From Clostridiales bacterium (GTDB lineage: Bacteria; Bacillota; Clostridia; Christensenellales; DTU072): a stretch of 64,000 bases of DNA. Where the stretch lies: positions 1 to 64,000 of the forward strand of contig DUUO01000005.1 in the NCBI GenBank assembly GCA_012841525.1. The letters run 5' to 3'. Under the pieces are notes generated by a model. That model searched no databases and was not told the origin of the DNA. It saw only the letters and a program-made list of their open reading frames with translations. Position numbers and translations under genes: made by a program. This document shows, piece by piece, positions 31,005 to 41,840 of the stretch. Position 1 is the first letter of the stretch. Each line of letters opens with the position of its first letter.

Positions 31005-32204
31005 TTATCTTTCAACAATTATCATACTTCTTGCTAGTTTATTGTTTTTATTAGCAATATTTAAAACACCTTGTGCAGTAAAATCAAGTTTTATTGAAGA
31101 TCTAAGTTTTTTGTCTACACGATTAATATCCGAGTAACGAGTTAATATATTGCTTGTGTAATTTGACATGCAAGATAACAAATCATCTTTCATGTCTTTA
31201 TTTATTGCAAGAATTTGAATATATGAAGGAGCATCAAGCACTTCGTTATATAATTCTTTTGTTATATCCAACAATGCATAAATGCAAATTCTTTTTAATC
31301 TAGACAAAGTAATATTTTTATTTTTGCTTTTTTCTAAGAGTTCTTCATATGAACTTGAATTTTCTGCGGCAATTTTTATACGGTTGTGTATGCCCCCAGT
31401 CACATCATAATAGTTGGCAAAGTCTTTACCCTCTAATGATTTAATTTTAAATAATATTATATCACCTAAAGCAAACAAGCGTGGTTTATATTGTAGCAAG
31501 GCATTGTATACATTTGTTGGAACATTTTGCTTTATTAAATGCTTTTTATTGTTATAAAGAGCATTTCTAATTGCAAGAGCTGATGGAAGTTGTTCTTCAA
31601 TATTTTCTGAAGCATAATTATTTGTTCTTGTAATAGTGTGAAATTTGATATCAAGATTTAATTTTCTTGCTGCATTTATATACGAAATGGCAAGTATATT
31701 ATTTGGTGCATCAATTATACTTATTAGTTCTTTATTTAAGTTTTGGCCATTAACATAAAACTTAAATGCTTCTGCTCTTGCTTTTGGAAAAGAAAGACCT
31801 TCATTTAATTTTTCTCGAAGTTTGTTTTTATATTCCTCAGGTTCTTCAAATATAATTTTTGCAACTTCATTTAGTTTGTCAATATCACCGCATTCAGACC
31901 CAAAGCTTAAATGTGTAATATCTGGGATAAGTGAAATGATTCTCATTGCACCCATTGCAAAATTATCTGCTGGAGAAACAGCAAAAATGGTAGGTAATTC
32001 AACAACTATATCTGCACCATTCAAAACTGCAAGTGCTGCTCTTATATATTTATCTAAAATAGCAGCTTCTCCCCTTTGAGTAAAACTCCCGCTCATTATA
32101 CAAAAAATAGCGTCACAATTAGTTTCTTTTTTTGCATAATTTATGTGCTTAACATGTCCATTTGTTAAAGGATTATATTCACAAATAATAGCTGTAATTT
32201 TCAT
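31005..32204 (-). CDS. tmcAL: tRNA(Met) cytidine acetate ligase
   Basis: ITAIICEYNPLTNGHVKHI, MSGSFTQRGEAAI, GADIVVELP. Confidence 0.92.
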   Translation of the reverse strand: MKITAIICEYNPLTNGHVKHINYAKKETNCDAIFCIMSGSFTQRGEAAILDKYIRAALAVLNGADIVVELPTIFAVSPADNFAMGAMRIISLIPDITHLSFGSECGDIDKLNEVAKIIFEEPEEYKNKLREKLNEGLSFPKARAEAFKFYVNGQNLNKELISIIDAPNNILAISYINAARKLNLDIKFHTITRTNNYASENIEEQLPSALAIRNALYNNKKHLIKQNVPTNVYNALLQYKPRLFALGDIILFKIKSLEGKDFANYYDVTGGIHNRIKIAAENSSSYEELLEKSKNKNITLSRLKRICIYALLDITKELYNEVLDAPSYIQILAINKDMKDDLLSCMSNYTSNILTRYSDINRVDKKLRSSIKLDFTAQGVLNIANKNNKLARSMIIVER

Positions 32205-32399
32205 GTTTTAAACCTCTAAATTTTGAAAAATGAAGATAAAATTTTAATTAATCGATTAAAACTTGATTTTACTTGCAGAGTATTTTGTTGGAGTGTATCT
32301 TATTATTAAGTAGATTATATAATATAATTATATTAAAAACAAAGTTATGGTGTAAAATTTAATGTTTTATGCTACTAAATTTAAGGAGGGATACTAATA

Positions 32400-33404
32400 A
32401 TGACAAAATTAATTGATAAAATTATTGAAAGGGCGAAAGGATGTTATAAACATATTGTTTTACCTGAGGGAGAAGAAACTAGAGTTGTAAGAGCAGCTGA
32501 AATTATAAATTCACATAAAATAGCAAAAGTCACATTACTCGGTGACAAAAATATAATCTTAAAAAAATCAGAAGAAAATTTATTAGATGGTGTTGAAATT
32601 ATTTTGCCTGAAACCTCACCTAAACTTAAAGAATATGCAAATTTATTATACGATTTAAGAAAGGCAAAAGGTTTAACTTTAGACGCTGCTTATGAATTGG
32701 CAAAAACGCCAATGTATTATGCTTGCCTAATGTTAAAAAACAATGATGCTGATGGAGTTGTTGCTGGAAGTGTACATGCAACTAGTGATGTATTAAGGCC
32801 TGCCTTTCAAATAATCAAATCAAAACCAGGAATCATTAATATATCCTCTTGTTTTATTATGGTTTTCCCTGAAGGAACGATTTATGGTGATAATGGCACC
32901 TTTGTTTTTGCAGATTGTGCTGTAATACCAAATCCAGATTCAAATCAACTAGTTGATATTGCTATTGCATCAGTTGAAAGTGGAAAAATAATTGCAGAAA
33001 TTGAAGATCCTAAAGTTGCTATGCTTTCATTTTCAACTAAAGGCAGTGCTAAGCACGATAATGCAAAAAAAGTTCAATTGGCAACAAGAATTCTTGAAGA
33101 AACAGATGTTAATTTTGATTTCGATGGTGAATTGCAATTAGATGCCGCTATTGTTCCTGAAGTAGCATCTTTGAAGGCACCAAATAGTAAAGTCGCAGGT
33201 AAAGCAAATATATTAATTTTCCCAGATTTACAATCTGGTAATATTGGTTATAAAATTGCTGAAAGATTTGCTGGAGCAAAAGCAATAGGTCCTATATGTC
33301 AAGGACTTGCACTCCCTGTAAACGATTTATCACGCGGTTGTGATGTGTCAGATATAGTTTCAGTTGTTGCAATAACAGCACTTCAAGCTGAAAATTCCAA
33401 ATAG
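32400..33404 (+). CDS. pta: Phosphate acetyltransferase
   Basis: VVAGSVHATSDVLRPAFQIIK, MLSFSTKGSAKHDNAKKV, next to ackA. Confidence 0.95.
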   Translation: MTKLIDKIIERAKGCYKHIVLPEGEETRVVRAAEIINSHKIAKVTLLGDKNIILKKSEENLLDGVEIILPETSPKLKEYANLLYDLRKAKGLTLDAAYELAKTPMYYACLMLKNNDADGVVAGSVHATSDVLRPAFQIIKSKPGIINISSCFIMVFPEGTIYGDNGTFVFADCAVIPNPDSNQLVDIAIASVESGKIIAEIEDPKVAMLSFSTKGSAKHDNAKKVQLATRILEETDVNFDFDGELQLDAAIVPEVASLKAPNSKVAGKANILIFPDLQSGNIGYKIAERFAGAKAIGPICQGLALPVNDLSRGCDVSDIVSVVAITALQAENSK

Positions 33405-33425
33405 ATTATTAAAAGAGAGGAATAT

Positions 33426-34634
33426 ATGAAAATATTAGTTATTAACGCAGGAAGTTCATCATTAAAATATCAGCTTATCAATATGGAAACAGAGCTTACT
33501 ATTGGTAAAGGGGTAGTGGAACGTATTGGTAGTAAAGGCTCGAATTTAAAACAAATTAATTTAGAAACGGGGAAACAAATTGAAATAAATAGAAACGCAA
33601 AAAATCATAATGATGCTTTTACAATGTTAATTGAAGCAATGACAGACAAAAATGCTGGGATAATTGATGATTTATCAGAAATATATGGGATAGGACATAG
33701 AATTGTTCATAGTGGTGGTGATTTTGATTCTAGCGTATATGTTACAGAAGATGTGTTAGATAAATGCAAAAAGAATATATCTTTTGCAGAGCTTCATATG
33801 CCAGCACATATTAGTTGTATAGAGAGTTGTCTGTCATTAATGCCAGATAAACCAAATGTTTTGGTTTTTGATACTGTGTTTCATGCAACTATGCCTGATT
33901 ATGCATATATGTATGCAATTAAATATGAAGATTATGAAAAATATAAAATAAGAAAATATGGATTTCATGGAACATCTCATAAATTTGTTACAAATGAGGC
34001 GTTAAAATATCTTGGAAATCCCCAAAAATCAAAAATAATTACTTGTCATTTGGGAAACGGAAGTTCAATTGCAGCGGTTAAAGATGGTAAATGTATAGAT
34101 ACTAGCATGGGATTTACACCACTTGAAGGTTTAGTAATGGGAACTAGAAGCGGTGATATTGATCCTTCAGTTGTTGCATTTTTATCCGAACAAAACGATT
34201 GGTCTGCTGCTAGAGGAGTAGAATATTTAAACAAAGAGTGCGGATTTTATGGGTTAACGGGCCATAGTGATTTGAGAGATGTTGCTTCACTTTATAATGC
34301 TGGAGACAAAAAGGCAATTTTGGCGGCAAATATTTTTGCATATAGAATTAAAAAATATATTGCTTCTTATTATGTTGCACTAGGTGGACTTGATGCTATT
34401 GTATTAACTGGAGGAATAGGTGAAAATTCATGTTTTGCCAAAAAACTTATTTTTGATGGTCTTGAATGCTTGGGAATAAAAATTGATAATTGCAAAAATG
34501 TAAAACGATATAATAGCGATATTTATGAAATACAACTTGATGACAGCAAGGTGAAAATACTTGTTATAAAAACAAATGAAGAATTATTAATTGCAAGAGA
34601 TACAAAAGCAATAGTAAGTGATTTAAATAAATAA
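33426..34634 (+). CDS. ackA: Acetate kinase
   Basis: KILVINAGSSSLKYQL, VFDTVFHATMPDYAYMYAI, TCHLGNGSSIAAV. Confidence 0.97.
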   Translation: MKILVINAGSSSLKYQLINMETELTIGKGVVERIGSKGSNLKQINLETGKQIEINRNAKNHNDAFTMLIEAMTDKNAGIIDDLSEIYGIGHRIVHSGGDFDSSVYVTEDVLDKCKKNISFAELHMPAHISCIESCLSLMPDKPNVLVFDTVFHATMPDYAYMYAIKYEDYEKYKIRKYGFHGTSHKFVTNEALKYLGNPQKSKIITCHLGNGSSIAAVKDGKCIDTSMGFTPLEGLVMGTRSGDIDPSVVAFLSEQNDWSAARGVEYLNKECGFYGLTGHSDLRDVASLYNAGDKKAILAANIFAYRIKKYIASYYVALGGLDAIVLTGGIGENSCFAKKLIFDGLECLGIKIDNCKNVKRYNSDIYEIQLDDSKVKILVIKTNEELLIARDTKAIVSDLNK

Positions 34635-34705
34635 TTGTTGATACTGATTAATTAGTCTTAATATAATTTTATTTAATAATATTGATTTGCTTAATATTAA
34701 TTTGT

Positions 34706-34735
34706 TTGACAAAATAAATATGGCTTTGCTATTAT
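34706..34735 (+). promoter_or_regulatory. Sigma-A promoter of rpmF
   Basis: TTGACA, 18-bp spacer, TATTAT. Confidence 0.65.
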
Positions 34736-34787
34736 GGTATAGTTGTAAAAGAAAAGATTAATTTTTTTAATAAATAGGAGGATAGCT

Positions 34788-34979
34788 ATGGCAGTTCCAA
34801 AAAATAAAGTTTCAAAACAAAGAAGTAATACAAGATTTGCTAATTGGAAAGTTACTGCTCCAAATTTATCTGAGTGTCCTCAGTGTAAAGAGTTGATTCC
34901 AAGCCACACTGTTTGTTCTAACTGTGGATATTATAATGGTAGGCAAGTTGTTGTAAAAAAGGAAAAAGAGGAAAAATAA
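34788..34979 (+). CDS. rpmF: 50S ribosomal protein L32
   Basis: MAVPKNKVSKQRSNTR, zinc motif CPQC...CSNCGYYNGR. Confidence 0.97.
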   Translation: MAVPKNKVSKQRSNTRFANWKVTAPNLSECPQCKELIPSHTVCSNCGYYNGRQVVVKKEKEEK

Positions 34980-35004
34980 AAAGGAGTTAACTCCTTTTTT
35001 TTTA
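34978..35004 (+). terminator. Intrinsic terminator of rpmF
   Basis: AAAAAGGAG-TTAA-CTCCTTTTT followed by T's. Confidence 0.9.
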
Positions 35005-35079
35005 AGCAAATTGATTTATGTAAATTAAATTAAATTATTTTCACTGTGTTATCTAAAACTGATAAGATTTTTAGTTATT

Positions 35080-35220
35080 ATTTTATATACCAAAATCATA
35101 ATGTAGTTATTTATTATTTTTATATCATAATAATAATTTAATTTTTTTGTTTTATATATCATAATCAAAATTTAGTTAGTTGTTCTTTTATACACAATAA
35201 TCATAATGTAGTTAGTTAAA
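35080..35220 (+). repeat. Degenerate AT-rich tandem repeat (about 4 units of roughly 30-40 bp)
   Basis: Recurring TTTTATAY(A/C)...(A)ATCA(T/A)AATGTAGTTA(G)TTA blocks. Confidence 0.55.
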
Positions 35221-35353
35221 TAGAATTATTTTTATAATGTTTTTTATAGAAAAAACATTTTAATTTTGTTATAATATTTTAGTATATTATATTGAGTAAA
35301 ACATTAAGATTTTATAAATTAGTGTTAAATTTGCTAAATATTAAGGAAAAAGT

Positions 35354-36352
35354 ATGAAAATTGTATTAGATGCATTTGGTGGTGACTATTCTCCAGTTGA
35401 GGCTATCAAAGGAGCAGTGGATGCTTTAAAAGTTTTTGATGATTTTAATTTGGTTTTAGTTGGAGATAAAAAAATTATTAAGGAAGAACTAAATAAATAT
35501 CAATTTAATAGAGAAAGGATAGAAATTTTACATTCAACTGAAATTATTACAAACGATGAATCGCCAGCTTTTGCCATTAGGACAAAAAAAGACAGTTCGA
35601 TTGTTGTTGGATTAAATTATCTGAAAAATGGAAATGCCAATGCATTCATATCGGCAGGTAGCACTGGTGCTGTACTTACTGGTGCTGTATTTTTGATAAA
35701 AAGAATACAAAACGTTAATAGGCCCGCTTTAGTTCCAATTTTGCCAACTGCTGAAGATAATAAGGTTGTTTTAGTTGATTGTGGTGCTAATTTAGATAGT
35801 AGACCTGAGACAATGTTACAATTTGCTAAGATTGGAAATGCTTTTTATAAAGCAGTTTTTAACAAAGCAAATCCTAGGGTAGGATTGTTAAACAATGGAG
35901 CCGAAGAAGATAAAGGCACTGAAACATATCGCAAAACTCATATACTTTTAAAAGAATGCAATAACATTAATTTTATAGGAAATATTGAAGCTCGATATAT
36001 TTTAAGTGGTGATGTTGATGTTGTCGTAGCCGATGGTTTTGATGGGAATATAGCATTAAAATCGAGTGAAGGAACAGCACTATTAATGTTAAAATTAATT
36101 GAAAGAGGAATACGCGGTGGTGGATTAAGAGCGAAACTTGGTTATTTATTACTAAAACCCGTATTTAAAGATTTGAAAAAAGTGTTAGATTACAACGACT
36201 ATGGTGGAGCGGTGTTAGCAGGGCTTGAAAAAATTGTTGTAAAAACTCATGGTTCATCAAAAGCAAAAACATTTAAAAATGCAATATTGCAAGCAAGAGA
36301 GTTGATATTATCTAATATTGTTGATGCAATAACAAAAGAATTATCAGTTTGA
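35354..36352 (+). CDS. plsX: Phosphate acyltransferase PlsX
   Basis: IVLDAFGGDYSP, SAGSTGAVLTGA, VADGFDGNIALK. Confidence 0.96.
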   Translation: MKIVLDAFGGDYSPVEAIKGAVDALKVFDDFNLVLVGDKKIIKEELNKYQFNRERIEILHSTEIITNDESPAFAIRTKKDSSIVVGLNYLKNGNANAFISAGSTGAVLTGAVFLIKRIQNVNRPALVPILPTAEDNKVVLVDCGANLDSRPETMLQFAKIGNAFYKAVFNKANPRVGLLNNGAEEDKGTETYRKTHILLKECNNINFIGNIEARYILSGDVDVVVADGFDGNIALKSSEGTALLMLKLIERGIRGGGLRAKLGYLLLKPVFKDLKKVLDYNDYGGAVLAGLEKIVVKTHGSSKAKTFKNAILQARELILSNIVDAITKELSV

Positions 36353-36438
36353 ATTTAATATTGTAGAGATATAACTTAATATGCGGCGATAATTTAATAA
36401 AAATAATGATTAATATGATGGTGTTTATATAGACAGTT

Positions 36439-37113
36439 ATGCAAAAAGAAGATATAAAAAAAATTGAAAAAGAAATTAATTACAAATTTGTTAATAGTGA
36501 ATTATTAGTTGTTGCTTTAACACATTCTTCTTACGCAAATGAAAATGATATAAAATCATATGAGAGATTAGAGTTTCTAGGTGATTCTATTTTAAATTTT
36601 GCTGTTTCAGAATTTTTGTTTACGCATTATAAAAACTTAAACGAAGGGCGTTTGTCAAAAATACGTGCTTATATAGTAAATCAAGATGCTGTATTTAACG
36701 CCGTTAAAGATTTTGAATTTGTTAACCATATAAAAGCCGTTGAAGGGCTGGAAATAGGGAAACCAATTATTTCAGATGTTTGTGAAGCAATTGTTGGTGC
36801 AGTATTTTTAGATTCAAACAATTATGATGTTGCAAAAAATGTTGTATTGGAATTGCTCAAAAATTCATTAAAAACTGATTTTAACAAAAAGATTATTACT
36901 GACTATAAATCTTATTTGTTAGAAAAATGTCAAGCATCCAAACAGACCGTGCAATTTTCTCATTATAAGCAAAGCGAGCAAATAGAACCATGTTTCAAAG
37001 CAGAGTTATATATCAATAATAAGTTAGTAAGTACTGGTTATGGCAGAACAAAAAAACGCGCAGAACAAATGGCTTCAAAGGAAGCAATTAATAAAATTGA
37101 AAACTTAAATTGA
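36439..37113 (+). CDS. rnc: Ribonuclease III
   Basis: YERLEFLGDSIL signature, C-terminal dsRBD. Confidence 0.96.
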   Translation: MQKEDIKKIEKEINYKFVNSELLVVALTHSSYANENDIKSYERLEFLGDSILNFAVSEFLFTHYKNLNEGRLSKIRAYIVNQDAVFNAVKDFEFVNHIKAVEGLEIGKPIISDVCEAIVGAVFLDSNNYDVAKNVVLELLKNSLKTDFNKKIITDYKSYLLEKCQASKQTVQFSHYKQSEQIEPCFKAELYINNKLVSTGYGRTKKRAEQMASKEAINKIENLN

Positions 37114-37224
37114 TTAGCAAAAAAATTAATAAATTTATAAAAAAGATGTAAAGTAAACAATAACGAAAATTGAAAAATAAATAATAACATTAACTATATA
37201 GATAAAATTAAACAAGGGTAAAAG

Positions 37225-40200
37225 ATGACTTCAAAAGCAAAAAGCGTAAAAATGAATAATGAAAATGTTAACCTAAAAAAACTTGAGCTTTTAGGGTTTA
37301 AATCTTTTCCAGATAAAACTGAAATTACTTTTGATACTAATTATACGGGTATAGTGGGGCCTAATGGTTGCGGAAAATCAAATATTGTTGATGCCATAAG
37401 GTTTGTTCTAGGTGAAGGCCGTCCAACTTTGTTACGCTGTGAAAATATGTCAAAATTAATTTTTGAAGGCTCAGCTTCTAGAAAATCTTTTTCTTATTGT
37501 GAAGTTTCAATATATTTAAATAATAATCCCAGAAAATATCCTATTGAGTATGATGAAGTTGTTATAACAAGAAAGCTTGATAGAACTGGTAATTCAGAAT
37601 ATTTAATAAATCAGAAAAAACACAAACTTAAAGATGTAATTAATCTATTTAGAGATAGTGGAATTGGTCGAGATGGCTATAGTATTGTAGGTCAAGGACA
37701 AATTGCAAAAATCTTTGAATCGTCACCAATAAATAGAAGGGCGATTTTTGAAGAAGCAGTTGGAATTTCTTTGCAAAAATCTCAAAAAGAAGATACTGAG
37801 AGAAGGCTTGCTCGAGCAAGAGATAATATGAGTAGATTGAATGATATCATTTTAGAAGTCGAAAAACAGTTATCTCCATTAAAAAAGCAAGCCAAAAATG
37901 CAAAAGATGTAAAAGATCTTAAAAAACGTTTGAAAATACTTGAAATATTTAATTATATAGACAAAAAATCGATATCAGAAATTGAGAAAAAAAAGCTAGC
38001 TGAAGAATTAAATAAAGTTGAAAAGAATTTAACCGAAATAGAAATCAAATTAGAAGATATTTCGAAAGAACTTAATAATGCTATGCTTGATAGAACAAAT
38101 ACTGATATCATGCAAAATAAATTAGCAGAAAAAAGAACAGAAATAGCCGTAGCAGAACAAAAGGCAATTGGTGAAAAAGCCTTGTTGTCACAAGAAATAC
38201 AAACTCATGAAGAAAAAATCAAAGAAATAGAGGCAACAATTAAAATTCATTCAGACTTGTTAGATGTAAAAAACAAAGAAATTAACAAAAAAACTGAAGA
38301 CATTTTAAATCTTAACAAGAATTTAGAAAAAATTGATTTAGATATAAAAACTGAGGAACAAAAATATTTAAAGAAAAGAGAAGAGGTTAGTTCACTTGAA
38401 AAAGCCCACGAACAAGCAAACACAATGCTTTTGGAAGGCGATCGCGAAAAATCAAAAATAGATAAAACAGTTGCAACATTAGAAGTGGAAAAAGGTATGC
38501 TTTTAGCAGATGTTAGCGGTGGCAATGATTTGTTTAATCAAAAAAACAAACAACTAGAAGATTATAAGAAACTAATTGAACAAAATGAGAATGAACTAAT
38601 AGAGTTAAATTCATTGCAAAATGAATTTGAAAATAAATTAAATTTAGAAACAAAAGAATATGAATCTAAAGCCTTAGAATTAGAAAAAACAAAACAAAAA
38701 ATTGCTGATATTGAAAAACAAATAGTTAATTTAGAGTTTGAACATAAAATAATTAAAGCCAGCATTGAAAATTTTGATTCATATGATGCTGCAGTTCAAA
38801 CCATAATGCAAAAAGGAGCTATCGATAAAGAATTTGCAAAATTATATCATGGCACAGTTGGTGAATTAATTAAAGTTAATAAAGATTTAGCAATAGCAAT
38901 CGAGTTTGCTTTAGGTAATGCAATTCAAAATATTATAGTTGAAGATGAGTATTATGCTTCTAAGTTAATTGATTTTCTAAAAAAAGATAAAAGTGGACGT
39001 GCTACATTTTTGCCATTATCAGCAATGAAAAAGCCCGACATGAGATATATTGATAGTGGAATTTGTAATGAAGAAGGAGTAATAGGAATTGCTTCTGATT
39101 TAATCTCTTTTGACCCTAAATATGAAAGTGCAATTCAATATTTGTTAGGCCGAACTGTAATTATCGAAGATAAATCTTATGGCATTAAAATTTCAAAAAA
39201 ATATAATAATCTTGTAAAGCTTGTTTCTTTAGATGGTGAAGTCTTCCATCCAAGTGGTGCTATTACAGGAGGAAGTGTTGGTAGAGCAATTAGAAAGATT
39301 TTACAAAGTGAAAATAGGCTTAAAGAAATTCAAATAAAACTAAATTCAACAACTAAAGATTTGGAAAGGTTTAAGGACCTGAAAAATGAGATAGAATCAA
39401 TAAATTCACTACTATTTAATAGTATTAAGGTTTCAGAGGCTCGGATTGCAAAAATTAAACAAGATCATGCTGTTAAGACTTCTGAAAAAGAAAAAAATGC
39501 TTCATTATATAGTGATTTAGAAAATGAAATTAAAGGTCTAACTGTAGGCAAAGAGCAAAGCTATGCTAGAATTAAAGAATTAGAAAAAATAATTGCTGCT
39601 GAAAAAGAAAAATTAGATCTAATTGGTGATTCTGAAATTGCACCTGAAGATTTTGTAAATGAAGTTAAAAATAAACTATTTAAAGTAAGAGAAGAATTAA
39701 ATGATGTACAATCAAGATTTAATGACTTAAAAATTAGCGAGCAAACTTTAAAAACTCAAAAATTCAATTTAGAAAATCAAATCAATCAACTTGAAAAAGA
39801 CATTAACTTTTCACAAGAACTAATTAAAACATCATCAAAAAATTTAGAAGAAACTAAATTAAAATTAAATAATGCTAAAAACAATATTGATGCATCTAAT
39901 TTTAGCGATGAATCCAAAAAGATGCTTGAAGAAATAGATGCGAAAATAAAAGAGGCAACTTTACATAAAAGTAAATTAGATGAAAAATTCATTAAACTTA
40001 ATAATTTGAAAAATGAATATAATGACTCTAAATCAAAATCAGAAAAAAGAAAATATACTATTGAAAGTGAAATACTAAATATCAATTCATCTTTAGAAAT
40101 GTTGGCTGATAGGGTTATGGAAAATTATCAATATGAAGATACGCAAGCAGAACATTTTCTAAAAAATGATGTTGATAAAGCAGTAATAGAAAGCATTGAT

Positions 40201-40887
40201 TCTTCTAAAGTAAGTGAAGAAATTAAAAACATTAATAATAAGATTGATAGAATAGGTCCAGTAAATGAACTAGCAGATGAAGAATATGAAGAAACTCTTA
40301 AAAGACATGATGAAATGCAACAACAGTATCAAGACTTGTTAGATGCAGAAAAAGATATGGTTAAAATGATTAAAAACTTAACAGCAGAAATGTCAGAAAA
40401 ATTTTCTAAAAACTTTCAAAAAATTAATGAATATTTTCAAGAAATGTTTGTAGGTTTATTTGGTGGTGGCAAAGCTTATTTAGAATTGGAGCCTGATGTT
40501 GATGTTTTGGAAGCTGGAATTGAAATTAAAGCACAGTTACCTGGAAGTAAATTGTCGTCAATTATTTCATTATCTGGTGGTGAAAAAGGTCTTATTTCTA
40601 TTGCAATTCTATTTGCAATAATAAAATTAAATCCGATGCCTTTTTGTGTTTTAGATGAAATTGATAGTGCTTTAGATGAAGCAAATTCTGATTTATTGGG
40701 ACAATATCTTAAAAAGTTTTCTGATGATACTCAATTTATTATAGTGACACATAAAAAGCCAACAATGGAACAATGTGATGTTTTATATGGTATAACTAGC
40801 CAAGAAAAAGGTGTAAGTCAACAAGTAAAAGTTGAGCTTGAAGAAGCTGTTGAATTATCAAAACAAACAGTTTCTTTTGAAGATTAA
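37225..40887 (+). CDS. smc: Chromosome segregation protein SMC
   Basis: GPNGCGKSNIVDAIRFVLGE, long coiled coils, hinge, C-terminal LSGGEKGLISIAILFAI and CVLDEIDSALDEAN. Confidence 0.97.
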   Translation: MTSKAKSVKMNNENVNLKKLELLGFKSFPDKTEITFDTNYTGIVGPNGCGKSNIVDAIRFVLGEGRPTLLRCENMSKLIFEGSASRKSFSYCEVSIYLNNNPRKYPIEYDEVVITRKLDRTGNSEYLINQKKHKLKDVINLFRDSGIGRDGYSIVGQGQIAKIFESSPINRRAIFEEAVGISLQKSQKEDTERRLARARDNMSRLNDIILEVEKQLSPLKKQAKNAKDVKDLKKRLKILEIFNYIDKKSISEIEKKKLAEELNKVEKNLTEIEIKLEDISKELNNAMLDRTNTDIMQNKLAEKRTEIAVAEQKAIGEKALLSQEIQTHEEKIKEIEATIKIHSDLLDVKNKEINKKTEDILNLNKNLEKIDLDIKTEEQKYLKKREEVSSLEKAHEQANTMLLEGDREKSKIDKTVATLEVEKGMLLADVSGGNDLFNQKNKQLEDYKKLIEQNENELIELNSLQNEFENKLNLETKEYESKALELEKTKQKIADIEKQIVNLEFEHKIIKASIENFDSYDAAVQTIMQKGAIDKEFAKLYHGTVGELIKVNKDLAIAIEFALGNAIQNIIVEDEYYASKLIDFLKKDKSGRATFLPLSAMKKPDMRYIDSGICNEEGVIGIASDLISFDPKYESAIQYLLGRTVIIEDKSYGIKISKKYNNLVKLVSLDGEVFHPSGAITGGSVGRAIRKILQSENRLKEIQIKLNSTTKDLERFKDLKNEIESINSLLFNSIKVSEARIAKIKQDHAVKTSEKEKNASLYSDLENEIKGLTVGKEQSYARIKELEKIIAAEKEKLDLIGDSEIAPEDFVNEVKNKLFKVREELNDVQSRFNDLKISEQTLKTQKFNLENQINQLEKDINFSQELIKTSSKNLEETKLKLNNAKNNIDASNFSDESKKMLEEIDAKIKEATLHKSKLDEKFIKLNNLKNEYNDSKSKSEKRKYTIESEILNINSSLEMLADRVMENYQYEDTQAEHFLKNDVDKAVIESIDSSKVSEEIKNINNKIDRIGPVNELADEEYEETLKRHDEMQQQYQDLLDAEKDMVKMIKNLTAEMSEKFSKNFQKINEYFQEMFVGLFGGGKAYLELEPDVDVLEAGIEIKAQLPGSKLSSIISLSGGEKGLISIAILFAIIKLNPMPFCVLDEIDSALDEANSDLLGQYLKKFSDDTQFIIVTHKKPTMEQCDVLYGITSQEKGVSQQVKVELEEAVELSKQTVSFED

Positions 40888-40907
40888 TTGCTAAGCAGGA
40901 GGAAAGC

Positions 40908-41804
40908 ATGGGCGTATTTAATAAAATAAAAGATGGTTTGAAAAAAACAAAAGATAAAATTTCGCGCACGTTTTTTGAAACATTTAAATCAAAAGAACTA
41001 GATGATGAATTTTATGATAATCTCGAATTAACTTTGATTTCTGCTGATATGGGAGCAGTTGCAACCGATGAGATTATATCTGAATTAAAAACTGCTTGTT
41101 TTGAAAAGAAAATAACAAAACCTGAAGATGCTAAAGATGAGTTAAAGAGAATTATGGTGGAAAATATTGAGTTTATTATTCCTGAATATAAGTATCCATT
41201 AATTTTACTTATTGTTGGAGTTAATGGTGTTGGTAAAACCACCGCGATAGGTAAATTATCAAAATATTTTGTTAATCAAGGTAAATCCGTTGTTTTAGCA
41301 GCAGCTGATACATTTAGAGCGGCTGCAAGTGAACAGTTAGAAATTTGGGCAGAAAGAGCAGGAGTTAGAATCATTCAACATTCTGAAGGAAGCGATCCAG
41401 CAGCAGTTGTGTTTGATGCACTATCTTCTGCAAAAGCAAGAAATACAGATGTTGTTTTAATAGATACTGCAGGAAGATTACATAACAAGAAAAATTTAAT
41501 GGAAGAACTTAAAAAAATAAATCGTGTAATTGAGAGAGAAATGCCAGATGCCGATCAAAGAAATTATATTGTATTAGATGCAACAATAGGGCAAAACGCA
41601 GTTCCACAAGTAGATGTATTTAACGAAGCAATAGAAATTGATGGAATTATTTTAACAAAACTAGATGGCACTGCAAAAGGTGGCGTTGTAATGGCAATTG
41701 CATCTGAAAGAGAAATTCCTGTAATTTATGTTGGAGTTGGTGAAAAAATTGATGATTTGATTCCGTTTGACGCAAAAGATTTTGTTGATGCTATTTTTTC
41801 ATAA
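40908..41804 (+). CDS. ftsY: Signal recognition particle receptor FtsY
   Basis: GVNGVGKTTAIGKL, DTFRAAASEQLEIWAER, TKLDGTAKGG. Confidence 0.96.
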   Translation: MGVFNKIKDGLKKTKDKISRTFFETFKSKELDDEFYDNLELTLISADMGAVATDEIISELKTACFEKKITKPEDAKDELKRIMVENIEFIIPEYKYPLILLIVGVNGVGKTTAIGKLSKYFVNQGKSVVLAAADTFRAAASEQLEIWAERAGVRIIQHSEGSDPAAVVFDALSSAKARNTDVVLIDTAGRLHNKKNLMEELKKINRVIEREMPDADQRNYIVLDATIGQNAVPQVDVFNEAIEIDGIILTKLDGTAKGGVVMAIASEREIPVIYVGVGEKIDDLIPFDAKDFVDAIFS

Positions 41805-41811
41805 AAAACGC

Positions 41812-41840
41812 TTGACTAATACCCATATTATCTATATATT
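41812..41840 (+). promoter_or_regulatory. Sigma-A promoter of ylxM-ffh
   Basis: TTGACT, 17-bp spacer, TATATT. Confidence 0.75.
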
